64,000 nt of DNA from an uncultured Granulosicoccaceae bacterium (GCA_938041955.1 CALISD010000042.1:62001-126000), one strand, 5' to 3'. Positions 25,676 through 35,064 are shown, numbered from the stretch's first letter. Notes: a model not told the origin generated them from the sequence alone. Numbers and translations: made by a program.

Positions 25676-27259
25676 ATGCATGAGTTATTTGACAAGTTAA
25701 GCGAATTCATCTGGGGTGTTTCCAGATACCGATGGACCGCCTTAGCCGTGGCCTGGACGCTGGCCTTGCTTGGTTGGTTGATGGTCGCTCAGGTCGATTC
25801 AAAATATCCAGCGACAGCCCGACTGTCTGTTGATACCAACAGGATTCTAGAGCCTCTTATTAACGACATCTCTGTCCAGACAGACGTGAAGAAGCAGGTC
25901 GCTCTGATGAGTAAGACGATTCTTAGTCGTCCGAACCTGGAGGCGTTAATCGAGAAGAATAACCTTGCTGCAAGAATCACTGACGAGAGTGACTATGAGG
26001 CATTGATAGGCTCATTGCAGCAGCAGATCGAGATTTACGATACCAACGGTACAAAGTCGCTTTACTCTATTGAGTACTCGCATACAGACTCTGAAGTTGC
26101 GCTTGGTGTCGTAGAGTCACTGGTCGACATATTTGTCAACAGCTCTCTTAATGAGGAGCGTAAAGACAATAATTCAACTCTGGTATTCCTGGACAAGCAG
26201 ATAGAGGACCTTGAAGTTCGTCTGACTTCTTCTGAAGATCGTCTGACAGAATTTAAAATGAAGCATGCTGGTTCGTTGCCAGGAGAAGCGGGCGGCTATT
26301 ACAGTCGTATGGAAGCTTTGGTCGGTCAGCAGCGTTCATCGGAGCTTGCCTTCGAGGAAGCCAGAAACTCGCGTAATTCTTTGCGCCAGCAACTGGCACA
26401 GGTTGAGGCAAATGTGCTTAGTGCTTCGCGTAGAACTTCGCCTGAAGACGTGCGAATCGAAGAGTTACAGAACACACTCGATGAACTGCTGGTTCGATAT
26501 ACTGAGCGCCACCCGCAGGTATCAATTTTACGTAGCTCAATAGCAGACTTGAAAGCGAGTAAGCTGAGTAACGGTGCAAGCGTAGGCAACCGCAATGCGC
26601 TTTTACAGAGCAGTGTAGTGTATCAGAAGGTAAGTACGTTGCTTGCTGAGGCAGAAGCAGAAGTTGCTAAGCTCCAGGCACGAACCAGCAATTTGTCGTC
26701 AAGAGTAAATGGTCTCAAGAGTACGGTAGATAGCATTCCGCTTGTTGAAGCTGAGCTAGTGCAGCTTGACCGTGACTATAATACGGTTCGTCAACAGCAT
26801 GAAACGCTTCTGCGCAAGCGTGAAGCTGCAAGACTAACGGGTAATGTTGAGCAGGATTCCAGTGATGCGAGAATTCGTTTGATCGATCCGCCATTTGTAC
26901 CTAGCCGACCAACTGACCCTGACAAGCTGCTATTGAATGCTCTGGTATTGCTTGGAAGCGTTGCTGCTGGTATTGCTTTAAGCTTCTTCCTGTCGCTGCT
27001 GCATCCGGTTTTTTACAATCGTCGGGCTCTTGAACATCACACAAGCATTCCTGTTTTGGGTGGCGTTAGTATGTCCAGCAAAGCGGCAGGACGATTTGAT
27101 AATACGGTTTCCAATCTGAACTTCGGTATTCTGGCTATTTTGTTACCCATCGTGTTTGGTGGTCTGCTGTACATGCAGGTTAAGAACAGCCCGATTTACG
27201 ATAGCTTGAAAATCAACGCATTCAGCGGAACTAAGACTGTTTCCATGCTGGAACAGTAG
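25676..27259 (+). CDS. Chain-length determinant protein (Wzz/PCP family, XrtA associated)
   Basis: A 527-residue inner-membrane protein with a first membrane segment near residues 20-40 (ALAVAWTLALLGWLMVAQV). The N-terminal Wzz domain contains KYPATARLSVDTNRIL. A long coiled coil (about 170-380) is rich in Glu, Leu and Arg. The second membrane segment lies near 415-440, preceded by the proline-rich LIDPPFVPSRPTDPDK, and a third hydrophobic segment occurs near 480-500. It sets polymer length and couples to the tyrosine kinase encoded next, which is the split Wzc arrangement. ATG 25676 lacks a clear ribosome binding site. Confidence 0.88.
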   Translation: MHELFDKLSEFIWGVSRYRWTALAVAWTLALLGWLMVAQVDSKYPATARLSVDTNRILEPLINDISVQTDVKKQVALMSKTILSRPNLEALIEKNNLAARITDESDYEALIGSLQQQIEIYDTNGTKSLYSIEYSHTDSEVALGVVESLVDIFVNSSLNEERKDNNSTLVFLDKQIEDLEVRLTSSEDRLTEFKMKHAGSLPGEAGGYYSRMEALVGQQRSSELAFEEARNSRNSLRQQLAQVEANVLSASRRTSPEDVRIEELQNTLDELLVRYTERHPQVSILRSSIADLKASKLSNGASVGNRNALLQSSVVYQKVSTLLAEAEAEVAKLQARTSNLSSRVNGLKSTVDSIPLVEAELVQLDRDYNTVRQQHETLLRKREAARLTGNVEQDSSDARIRLIDPPFVPSRPTDPDKLLLNALVLLGSVAAGIALSFFLSLLHPVFYNRRALEHHTSIPVLGGVSMSSKAAGRFDNTVSNLNFGILAILLPIVFGGLLYMQVKNSPIYDSLKINAFSGTKTVSMLEQ

Positions 27260-27299
27260 AAGTTCCGTAACTAAATTAGACAAAGAGTAAGGTGTAGTC

Positions 27300-28271
27300 A
27301 TGGGTGCAATTGAAAAAGCCATAGCAAGATTTAATACCGTAGCCAACCCTGATGTGAATCGGGAGTTGCAACAGCAGGTTCAACAGCAAGCGCAACACCA
27401 GGGTCAGCAGCAAGTTGATACCCGGGTGCCGCCGCCACCGCCTTTGGCTGTTGCACCTGCCAATCCATCGGTTCAGCTAATGAGTGGAAACAGTGTTCTC
27501 CCTAGCGCACTGGGGAATTCAAATAAAACGTTTACGCTGCCATACAAGGCTATGGAGCTTGAAGGACTGTTGTCTCTTTCTGCGGCCCGTAATCAAATGA
27601 CTGAGGAGTACCGGGCGATAAAACGGCCCATTCTGGCCGCTATAGATGCTCAGGATGAGGACCACGCTTCAGAGGTTAGCCGCAACGTTATCATGGTGAC
27701 AAGCTGTGTTTCCGGTGAAGGTAAAACTTTCTCGGCAATCAATCTGGCTCTGAGTATCGCACTTGAAAAGGATCGTGAGGTATTGTTGGTCGATTCGGAT
27801 ATCACTAATCCGAGTGCCGGTAAGCGCCTTGGGTTTGATAATGATCAGCCTGGATTAGCTGAGCTATTAAACAATAAGCAGCGCGATCCTGAAGAGTTAA
27901 TTTGGCAATCCGATTTACCGAATTTCCGCTTTCTGCCCGCGGGTATTGCTCATAATCATGTTACTGAACTGCTCTCCAGTCGTAACATGTCTGACCTGGT
28001 AGATGGCTTGTCTCGAAACTATCCGGAGCGCGTCATCATATTTGATTCTGCGCCATTGTTACTGACCAGTGAAGCAAGCATTGTTGCCGATTTGGCCGGA
28101 CAAATAGTCTTTGTCGTTAGTGCTGAATCTACAACTAAAGGAATGGTCTCTGATGCATTGAGAATCGTAAACGATCATTCCAGAATTGGTTTTGTTTTGA
28201 ATAAAACCCGAAAAAATCAAAACACGCTTTATGGTTATGGCTATGGTTATGGCTACGCCAACGCCAGCTAA
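27300..28271 (+). CDS. Tyrosine autokinase (CpsD/Wzc C-terminal type, XrtA associated)
   Basis: A 323-residue cytosolic BY-kinase. A Gln-rich linker (residues 20-45) precedes the kinase core with Walker A SCVSGEGKTFSAIN, Walker A' LLVDSDITNP and Walker B VIIFDSAPLL. The C-terminus is a Tyr-Gly cluster (YGYGYGYGYANAS) that acts as the autophosphorylation tail in this family. It partners the upstream chain-length protein to control polymerisation by cycles of phosphorylation. AAGGTG lies nine bases before the ATG and the gene follows its partner by 40 bp. Confidence 0.9.
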   Translation: MGAIEKAIARFNTVANPDVNRELQQQVQQQAQHQGQQQVDTRVPPPPPLAVAPANPSVQLMSGNSVLPSALGNSNKTFTLPYKAMELEGLLSLSAARNQMTEEYRAIKRPILAAIDAQDEDHASEVSRNVIMVTSCVSGEGKTFSAINLALSIALEKDREVLLVDSDITNPSAGKRLGFDNDQPGLAELLNNKQRDPEELIWQSDLPNFRFLPAGIAHNHVTELLSSRNMSDLVDGLSRNYPERVIIFDSAPLLLTSEASIVADLAGQIVFVVSAESTTKGMVSDALRIVNDHSRIGFVLNKTRKNQNTLYGYGYGYGYANAS

Positions 28272-28288
28272 TATCTAGAATGCCCAGT

Positions 28289-28309
28289 GCCACACTAAGT
28301 CAGTGTGGC
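28289..28309. repeat. 8-bp hairpin after the tyrosine kinase gene
   Basis: GCCACACT and AGTGTGGC form a perfect 8-bp stem around a 5-base loop. No T run follows, so it could be an intercistronic processing or attenuating hairpin rather than a full terminator. Confidence 0.4.
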
Positions 28310-28468
28310 TTGGTCGATGTAATACATGCTTCACTTGCTTCTATAATTGTGCGGTAGCGTTGGCTATCGCAGAAAACAACTGACCGTCCCGCTGATACTG
28401 CGATTGGTTAGTTCGGCTTAGACTGGTTGTACCCATGTCTGAAGCTATAACAACATGGGTTCATCAAT

Positions 28469-29809
28469 ATGTGCAAAAACATAATCCCGGCTTCTTTGCT
28501 CTTCTCACTTATCTCTTCCACACCTGCGTTTGCCGGTGATTGGGAGGTTTATAAGTTTGCTGAGATCGGTATTGCCGGAACGGATAACTACGGCCTGGCG
28601 GACAGTGACCAAATTGAGGAGTTTGTCGGGTCAGTAAAGCCATCAGTAGAACTGTACTTTAGCGGCAATCGCTTTGAGTCTGAGGTTGTGGCGGAAGTCG
28701 AGCTATATCAATTCAATGAGTCAGACTTCAATGTTGTTGACCCGCGACTTGCGCTCAGCACTACCGGAACGCTGGTTGAAAACCTCCTCTATGTTAGCTC
28801 CAGCTTGAACTACGCAAAGTCACTGCCTGAGGATGATTTCTTTGACTTGGGCGAAGACTCGGATGCTCAAACCCGCTTTCGTTTTAATCCGTTCTTGGCG
28901 CGCAAGTTTGGACGGTTCGCTGACGGGTATTTTGGCTATGGTCATCAGTCGATCGATGGCGACACAGACGGGAAAATTGACACGCAGCAAGACGCTATTT
29001 CCTTCTCTCTTGCACGCAACCCGAAATACGGCGGGTTTCTTTGGGGTTTTGGTGGCGACTACGAAAAAGATCGCTCAGATGGTAGGGAATTTGAAAATGC
29101 ATCGGTCTATGGATCCCTTGGCGCAACCCTTGGTCAGTCAGTATTTTTTGGCGTGCTTGGCGGTGCCGAGACTAATAACTATTCCGAGCTGCTGGAGGAA
29201 GACAAAGAAAGTACGATGTGGGAAGTCAGTGTTAAGTGGACACCAAGCGAACGTACCGCACTTAAGGTAGGTTACGGTGATCGATTTTTTGGTGAAGGCC
29301 CAACGTTTTCGCTGAAACATCGAGTAAGGAATTCAACTTTTAGTGCCGGGTATACCAGGGGCATAACCACATCGACAGACCCTGTTCTTAGTACCGTCAC
29401 TGCATTTACCGAGGTTCCCGATACCACTGTGGTGCCAAACGATTCAATAGACCTTATTGGTGATGGTAGTGCGACAAGAGAAAGTGTCCCGTATGTTGAA
29501 AAGCAGTTGCGTCTCGGCTACAAACTCGCTGGGCGACGCTCAGATTTCATCGTTGATGCAGTGTATTCGAACCAGGATGAGTTGACAGGTTCTGCTGAGA
29601 TCGAGAACCTTTTGGGTCGCGTGGTTTTTGATCGTCACTTAAGTCCACTGACCACCTTCCGGATCCAATACGACTACAAGGCCAAGATCAGAGAAGTTGG
29701 TGGTGAAACCGAATCTGATGCTGATGAAAACCGTATCGGTTTCAAATTCATCTATAACTTTGATCGAAAAGAGCGTGCATCCATCATCAAGGATGACATC
29801 AACGGGTAA
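28469..29809 (+). CDS. Outer-membrane beta-barrel protein of the XrtA/PEP-CTERM exopolysaccharide system
   Basis: A 446-residue secreted protein. The signal peptide (residues 1-22) ends in TPAFA before GDWEVYKFAE. The rest has alternating beta-strands with aromatic ends and a terminal strand NRIGFKFIYNF, as in porin-like barrels. It resembles the conserved outer-membrane protein encoded next to the export genes in XrtA-type loci, and probably forms or assists the polymer channel, working with the export lipoprotein. A transmembrane topology was inferred from pattern only. Confidence 0.78.
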   Translation: MCKNIIPASLLFSLISSTPAFAGDWEVYKFAEIGIAGTDNYGLADSDQIEEFVGSVKPSVELYFSGNRFESEVVAEVELYQFNESDFNVVDPRLALSTTGTLVENLLYVSSSLNYAKSLPEDDFFDLGEDSDAQTRFRFNPFLARKFGRFADGYFGYGHQSIDGDTDGKIDTQQDAISFSLARNPKYGGFLWGFGGDYEKDRSDGREFENASVYGSLGATLGQSVFFGVLGGAETNNYSELLEEDKESTMWEVSVKWTPSERTALKVGYGDRFFGEGPTFSLKHRVRNSTFSAGYTRGITTSTDPVLSTVTAFTEVPDTTVVPNDSIDLIGDGSATRESVPYVEKQLRLGYKLAGRRSDFIVDAVYSNQDELTGSAEIENLLGRVVFDRHLSPLTTFRIQYDYKAKIREVGGETESDADENRIGFKFIYNFDRKERASIIKDDING

Positions 29810-29851
29810 AAATCTGTTAAATCCGTTGTATCACTCGGTTGGAATTTAGTA

Positions 29852-29885
29852 CCTTTGATATAGGCATAGCAATCTATATCAAAGG
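29852..29885. repeat. Perfect 12-bp inverted repeat upstream of the sugar transferase gene
   Basis: CCTTTGATATAG (29852-29863) and CTATATCAAAGG (29874-29885) surround a 10-base spacer in a 255-bp gap. No T run follows. It could be a terminator-like hairpin for the beta-barrel gene or an operator for the priming transferase. Confidence 0.55.
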
Positions 29886-30064
29886 GCTTCGCTCAATAAG
29901 CTTCCAATGCTCAGTTACTAAATATTTCTCTTCGTAAAATCTGTACTAATAGCCCTTTTAGTGCACACTCCTTTGATTTAATCTTCGCCTTCCAAACTGC
30001 ATCACTGAACCCATTCGCGGTTTGGATTACAGTTTGTCGTTGTTCTGACTAGTGGCGAATTTCT

Positions 30065-31468
30065 ATGGACTTAGATCCTGCATCTGTAAACGTAGCACCC
30101 GGAGCTGTAGGCTCTTTAGCCGATGCTAAACCAACCAGAAAGATATCCCTCGCGGGGATTCGACCGTGGACCTGGTTTGTGATCGACTACGCAATCGCTT
30201 ACGCGAGCGCCACCCTTGCCTTCACTATTACACCTCACGCTTTGACGATTATGGGGCTGGAGCAAGAGCATGTCGGTCAAGCGGGATTTTCCTTTGGTTT
30301 GGCGCTGCTAGTGGCATTGGTGGCGCACGTTGCCGGGTTGCACGAGCTAAACCAGAAAAGAAGATCTTTCAGTTTACTTGGCAGATGTTTTTTCGTAACC
30401 CTGATTGCGCTTGTAATTATTAATGCCGAATTGTTATTTGTGCATTATCTGAAGGTCGGTCGATTGATTACTGTATTTACTTTGATTGGTTGCACTGCCG
30501 GATTATTTGCTCTTCGAGCGCTCATTGTCGGGATGGTTGTACGCAATACCTATGTTGCAGCGATCGTTGGCTCAACGGAGTATACCGATAGAGCGGTAAG
30601 CTATCTTGAAAGCAGCGAAACCAACGGTGTGAAAATTATTACACTTGACCTCGGCGAAAATCCTGATACGAACCTGAAAGAGTGGGCATTCAGAAACGGT
30701 GTGGATCAAGTAGTTGTAGATACTGACGATCCTCTGGTTCCATCTCAAAACGAGCTATTACACTTGATTGATGGTCGGCTGACCGTATCCACTTACACAA
30801 GTTTCGTGGAGAACCTTTTTGAAAAGGTGCCAAGCAAACACATTACTGCGCAGTGGATAATTGACACCCAATCAGCGCACGAAAGTTTGTACGAAAGTGC
30901 GGTAAAACGAGTTCTGGATATAGTAATAGCCGTCATCGCTTTGGTTTTGCTTTCGCCGCTGGTGTTGATTGCTGCGATTATAGTCAAGCTGGAGAGCCCT
31001 GGTCCGGTGATCTTTCGACAGGTCAGAGTGGGGCAGTACGGTCAGTTGTTTACCATGTTTAAGCTTAGAAGCATGAAGGCTGATGCTGAGAAAGATGGTG
31101 CTGTGTGGGCTACAGAGAAAGACAATCGAGTTACCAAAGTAGGTCAGTTCTTGAGAAATAGTCGTCTTGATGAAGCGCCGCAGCTACTTAACGTTATTGC
31201 TGGCCAGATGTCTTTGGTGGGTCCACGACCGGAGCGTCCGGAATTCACAGAGCAGCTGGAAAAAGGTATTCCGTTCTTTGTACATCGTTTGATGGTGAAG
31301 CCCGGGATCACCGGTTGGGCGCAGATTAATGCGGCTTATGCTGCCAGTGAAGCTGATTCGGAGACTAAGCTCTCATACGACTTGTACTATGTAAAAATGC
31401 TGTCTTTCGCGATGGATTTACGCATTTTGTTGCGAACTATTTCAAGCTTCACAAATGGTGCTCGCTAG
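30065..31468 (+). CDS. Priming sugar transferase (undecaprenyl-phosphate hexose-1-phosphate transferase, EpsB/WbaP-like)
   Basis: A 467-residue polyisoprenyl-phosphate sugar-1-phosphate transferase. Four N-terminal membrane segments (about 30-160) are followed by a Rossmann-like domain (about 165-250) and the C-terminal catalytic domain. The latter begins KRVLDIVIAVIALVLLSPLV and carries the signatures SPGPVIFRQVRVG, FKLRSM, RLDEAPQLLNVIAGQMSLVG, PRPERPEF and KPGITGWAQIN. It starts each repeat unit by moving a sugar phosphate from a UDP-sugar to undecaprenyl phosphate in the inner membrane. It matches the transferase typical of XrtA-type loci and closes the cluster here. Confidence 0.9.
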   Translation: MDLDPASVNVAPGAVGSLADAKPTRKISLAGIRPWTWFVIDYAIAYASATLAFTITPHALTIMGLEQEHVGQAGFSFGLALLVALVAHVAGLHELNQKRRSFSLLGRCFFVTLIALVIINAELLFVHYLKVGRLITVFTLIGCTAGLFALRALIVGMVVRNTYVAAIVGSTEYTDRAVSYLESSETNGVKIITLDLGENPDTNLKEWAFRNGVDQVVVDTDDPLVPSQNELLHLIDGRLTVSTYTSFVENLFEKVPSKHITAQWIIDTQSAHESLYESAVKRVLDIVIAVIALVLLSPLVLIAAIIVKLESPGPVIFRQVRVGQYGQLFTMFKLRSMKADAEKDGAVWATEKDNRVTKVGQFLRNSRLDEAPQLLNVIAGQMSLVGPRPERPEFTEQLEKGIPFFVHRLMVKPGITGWAQINAAYAASEADSETKLSYDLYYVKMLSFAMDLRILLRTISSFTNGAR

Positions 31469-31482
31469 TCTGCAGTACTGAA

Positions 31483-31530
31483 AAGCCTATGTAGGCTTAC
31501 TCTCCCTTTTTTGGTTCCATGGATGGAACC
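31483..31530 (+). terminator. Probable terminator region after the sugar transferase
   Basis: The palindrome AAGCCTATGTAGGCTT (31483-31498) is followed by a pyrimidine-rich stretch ending in six T (31507-31512), then a second repeat GGTTCC/GGAACC (31513-31530). The T run is further from the first stem than usual, so this is a weak call. Confidence 0.35.
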
Positions 31531-31579
31531 CGCGCTACCGTAGCTTGTCTCATTAGTTACCTTCCCGGAGACATGTACG

Positions 31580-32263
31580 TTGAATAGAAAGCGATTATCC
31601 TACACCCTTGTGCGGCCGTTGACTGCTGCCTTATTGTCCATTGGCCTGCTGGCCGCCTTGGCGTTTAATGTGAATACTGCCATTTCCGCCGATGCAGCCA
31701 CTTCCAGCGTCCATGATGGTGAAATATCCACTGCTATTTTTGCTGGCGGGTGCTTCTGGTGCGTTGAATCCGATTTTGATGCTGTGCCGGGTGTTCTTGA
31801 AACCGTTTCAGGCTATACCGGTGGGAGCACTGAAAACCCGACGTACAAGAATCATCATGCCGGTATGCATCGTGAAGTCGTTCAGATTACCTTCGACCCG
31901 GCAAAAGTCAGTTACGAACAATTACTGCATGTTTATTGGCGTAGTGTTGATCCAACCGATGAAGGCGGACAATTTTGCGATCGAGGGCATAGTTATACCA
32001 CTGCCATCTATACCGTCGATCAGGCGCAACAAGATGCTGCTATCGCTTCGAAAGCTATGCTTGTGCAAAGTGGAGTGCTTGGCAAGCGCGTTGTCACCCC
32101 TGTAGAATCGGCAAGTGAATTTTGGCCGGCGGAGGGCTACCACCAGGACTACTATCAAAAGAACCCGATTCGATACAAATATTACCGCACGGCATGCGGT
32201 CGTGATAAACGAGTAGGTAAGGTGTGGGGTGAAGAAGCGCACTCAGGTATTGAGCGTCACTGA
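31580..32263 (+). CDS. msrA: Peptide-methionine (S)-S-oxide reductase, exported form
   Basis: A 227-residue MsrA. The catalytic motif AGGCFWCVESDFD places the nucleophile Cys at residue 58, and conserved GVLETVSGYTGG, GHSYTTAIY and YHQDYYQKNP follow, with a C-terminal Cys (TACGRDK) for resolution. The N-terminal 38 residues include a hydrophobic stretch LTAALLSIGLLAALAFN, so the enzyme is probably exported or anchored and repairs oxidised methionine in envelope proteins. The start is TTG 31580, with GGAG upstream; no ATG fits. Confidence 0.92.
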   Translation: MNRKRLSYTLVRPLTAALLSIGLLAALAFNVNTAISADAATSSVHDGEISTAIFAGGCFWCVESDFDAVPGVLETVSGYTGGSTENPTYKNHHAGMHREVVQITFDPAKVSYEQLLHVYWRSVDPTDEGGQFCDRGHSYTTAIYTVDQAQQDAAIASKAMLVQSGVLGKRVVTPVESASEFWPAEGYHQDYYQKNPIRYKYYRTACGRDKRVGKVWGEEAHSGIERH

Positions 32264-32285
32264 TCGTTCGATGATTATGGCGGTT

Positions 32286-33728
32286 TTATTGTTGCGGCGC
32301 AGCGAGCTCAAGTTGTAGCATATTTGTTAACTCGCCCAGATCGTGCTGTAGCGAGCGACAATCCAACCATAAGGCGTTCTGGGAAATGCGCCCGATCAAA
32401 GGTATCGAAAGTGTTCTGAAAAGAGTTGCCAATGCACTGGCAGACATTGCACTGTTGCCTTCAATGGCCACTGCATAGCTGTCTAGAGTTTTTGTTGGTA
32501 AAGCCCCACTGCCGATCTGACTTTTACTGGCGCTAATGGAGATGGCAAAGTCGGGTAACGCTGATACCAATGCCTGCTTCAGTGCGTTGGCAGTGTGTTT
32601 TATTTCATCATCTGTTCGCGATAATAATCTTAATGATGGAACCTGCTCTGCCAGGTGGTGAGGTGATGCATAGAGCGTAAGTACTGCTTCGAGTGCTGCC
32701 AGTGTAACTTTATCGAGCCGCATGGCTCTTTTCATCGGATTTTTATCGATGAGCTCAATCAGGTTTCGCCGTCCTGCAATGATGCCGCACTGTGGTCCGC
32801 CAAGAAGTTTGTCTCCACTAAAAGTAATGACATCTGCACCATCTTGCAGCGCTTCGCGTGCGGTGCGTTCATAGGGTAGGCCAAATGCTGTTAGATCAAC
32901 CAGAGTGCCGCTACCCAGATCGTCAATGAGAGCAATGTTGTAAGCTTTTGCAAGCTCTGCTAATTCGCTTGCTGCAATGCTTTTAGTAAAACCGTTGATT
33001 TCATAGTTGCTGGTGTGCACTTTCATTAAAGCTGCAGTTTTTTTCCCTATCGCGTCTTTGTAATCATTGAGATGTGTGCGATTAGTGGTGCCGGTTTCGC
33101 GTAGCTTACAGCCGGCCTTTTTCATGATGGCAGGTACTCTGAATGAGCCTCCGATCTCAATCAATTCTCCACGCGAAACGATAACGTTTTTGCCATCGGC
33201 AATACTGTTCAAAGTCAGCAATACGGCTGCAGCATTGTTGTTAACCGTAGTGGCTGCTTCCGCACCGGTGAGCTTGCAGATCCAGCGTTCAACGTGATCG
33301 TCACGGCGGCCGCGTTGCCCTGTTTGCAAATCGAACTCAAGGTTACATGCGCCCTGACTGACCTTAACCATCGCATCAATTGCTGTCTGAGGGTAGGGTG
33401 CCCTGCCGAGATTGGTGTGTAGTATCGTACCGGTTAGATTAAATACTTTTCGAAGCGACGGTGTGAATTCCCGGATTAGAGATGCCAGAACATCATTGTG
33501 TAGAATTTCAAGAATTGATTCATCTGTACCGGCTTCGTTAGATGTGGCCGGTGTTTGCTCGTTTAGTTGATCCTCGGCCAATAGGCGTTTGCGTGTTTGC
33601 TCTAATTGGTTACGCAATTCGCTGACAACCGAATCACGACCGTATTGCCGCGCCAGTTCAACAAAGCGCTTACTTTGAAGCACTCGATCAACTGACGGCA
33701 GCTGTATATGGCGTGATTGGCTCGGCAT
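32286..33728 (-). CDS. selA: L-seryl-tRNA(Sec) selenium transferase
   Basis: A 480-residue fold-type I PLP enzyme of full SelA length. It has the LHTNLGRAPYP segment near residue 108, an intact TFSGDKLLGGPQCGIIAGR carrying the PLP lysine, and TGTTNRTHLNDY. SelA converts Ser-tRNA(Sec) to Sec-tRNA(Sec) using selenophosphate. It lies 39 bp behind the selenoprotein gene on the same strand, so the two are probably one transcript. selD and the tRNA(Sec) gene selC are not seen in this window. Confidence 0.94.
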   Translation of the reverse strand: MPSQSRHIQLPSVDRVLQSKRFVELARQYGRDSVVSELRNQLEQTRKRLLAEDQLNEQTPATSNEAGTDESILEILHNDVLASLIREFTPSLRKVFNLTGTILHTNLGRAPYPQTAIDAMVKVSQGACNLEFDLQTGQRGRRDDHVERWICKLTGAEAATTVNNNAAAVLLTLNSIADGKNVIVSRGELIEIGGSFRVPAIMKKAGCKLRETGTTNRTHLNDYKDAIGKKTAALMKVHTSNYEINGFTKSIAASELAELAKAYNIALIDDLGSGTLVDLTAFGLPYERTAREALQDGADVITFSGDKLLGGPQCGIIAGRRNLIELIDKNPMKRAMRLDKVTLAALEAVLTLYASPHHLAEQVPSLRLLSRTDDEIKHTANALKQALVSALPDFAISISASKSQIGSGALPTKTLDSYAVAIEGNSAMSASALATLFRTLSIPLIGRISQNALWLDCRSLQHDLGELTNMLQLELAAPQQ

Positions 33729-33767
33729 CGGGTTATTAGTGATACTTACTTAGTTTTTTTTCCGCGC

Positions 33768-34937
33768 TTAGTCGCGCCATCTATGAGGCACAATAAACTT
33801 AGTACCGAGATCTACCAGCTTTTCATCATCGGACGCCATGAATCGGTGTCTGAGTTCCCGCATTTGCTTGCCGAGGAGTGTGTCATGCCACATCCAATCG
33901 TAGATTTGCATACTGGAAGGCTGCTTATTATTCGCCAACGCTGCTTCTACGTAGTATGACTTAAGATCATCAAATGCCAGTCGAAGCATAAGTCTCGGTG
34001 ATATTTCCTCGCGCAGTGTTGTTAACTCGTTTTCCTGAAACACACGGTCAAACAAATCTGCGAGTTCTTTGATTGGCGTTTTCGCGACCCCCACAGAGGT
34101 TCGGCTTTGGCTGACGCACTGCTGTTGATAGTAAGATTTAAGAGCGGCGCTTTCTTCAGCCACTGTGGTGACGGTCTCGATAGATGGTGCCACCCATTTG
34201 GAAGACGCGGTTGCTCGAGGATCTTCAGTTTTAAATTCCTCCAGTATTGGTTGCTCTGCCGTTTCTACTAAGCTAAGCGCTTGCTGCAGTACTTCGCGTT
34301 GCAGTTTAGGGTTCCCTGGTGGCCCTAAGGGTCGCCCAAGCTCAAACGGAACCCAGAGGGCTCGCGGCGGTTGTATCTGTTCAAGGTGTGGTTTTATCAA
34401 GCCAATAACTACTGTGTTGATGCCAGCCTGTTCAATCCAGTGTGCAATCACGCTCACGGCGCGAGTACAGTTGGGTCAAACAGGAAGTAGGCAAACCGTG
34501 TTGATATTAAGGTCTGTTAGTTCCTGTGCCAGACGCTCTGCATTTTTTTGCAACAGTTCAGGTGCAGTGGCTCCCATAAACGAGTAGTGCGTGTCTGACG
34601 CCCGTTCGATGGTATCGTCCTCAGCCATTGATTTCAGTATGTCTTTTGGCAACACAGAATTAGCGTCTTCAGCGAAAGCAGTGCGATCAAAGTTAATTGA
34701 AAGGTGATTGATCAGAATGTCCCGATTTTGGCAGGTCTTGTCAAAGCGCCGGTAGTCGTCACTGTTGCCAGAAACATTCTCGTCATTGCGTCGCATTAAG
34801 CCAGCGGAAGAGATCAGTGCTACCCGGCATTTGCTCAGTGGCCGCGGTGCTGAGAATACGGCTTGCGGAAAGGTCGGACAACTCAGTGATTCAATGTGGG
34901 AGCGTTGGCTCTCCACCATGTCATTCAGCCGTGCCAT
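33768..34937 (-). CDS. GrdB-like selenoprotein (glycine/sarcosine/betaine reductase selenoprotein B family), read through an in-frame UGA
   Basis: The two open stretches 34937-34479 and 34475-33768 share one frame and are separated only by TGA at 34478-34476. Reading it as selenocysteine gives a 389-residue protein with Sec154 in LLPV-Sec-PNCTRAV, a U-x-x-C redox motif. N-terminal LISSAGLMRR, SINFDRTAF and SFMGATAP and the following RALWVPFELGRPLGPPG fit this family. Known GrdB/PrdB enzymes cleave C-N bonds of amino acids in anaerobes; the proteobacterial relatives have no proven substrate. selA follows directly and selB is divergent, which supports recoding over a pseudogene. Ordinary gene callers split it at the UGA. 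Confidence 0.9.
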
Positions 34938-35064
34938 ATAAATCTCCAGTGTTGCGGTGAGTATCGTTTATCAGCCAAAATGCTGTAAATATCACCTATA
35001 TGGTACTCATGATAGTTATAACTCAAGGTATTTGCTCGAAGAATTTTTCGGTAGTGGCCTATTT

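Noticed and set aside
32286-34937. A frameshifted or dead selenoprotein gene
   Set aside because: Both halves share one frame, the only interruption is TGA at a conserved Sec position, and selA/selB are adjacent.
34957-35064. Extended N-terminus of SelB
   Set aside because: The additional 36 residues lack family similarity; ATG 35065 gives the normal GTPase start.
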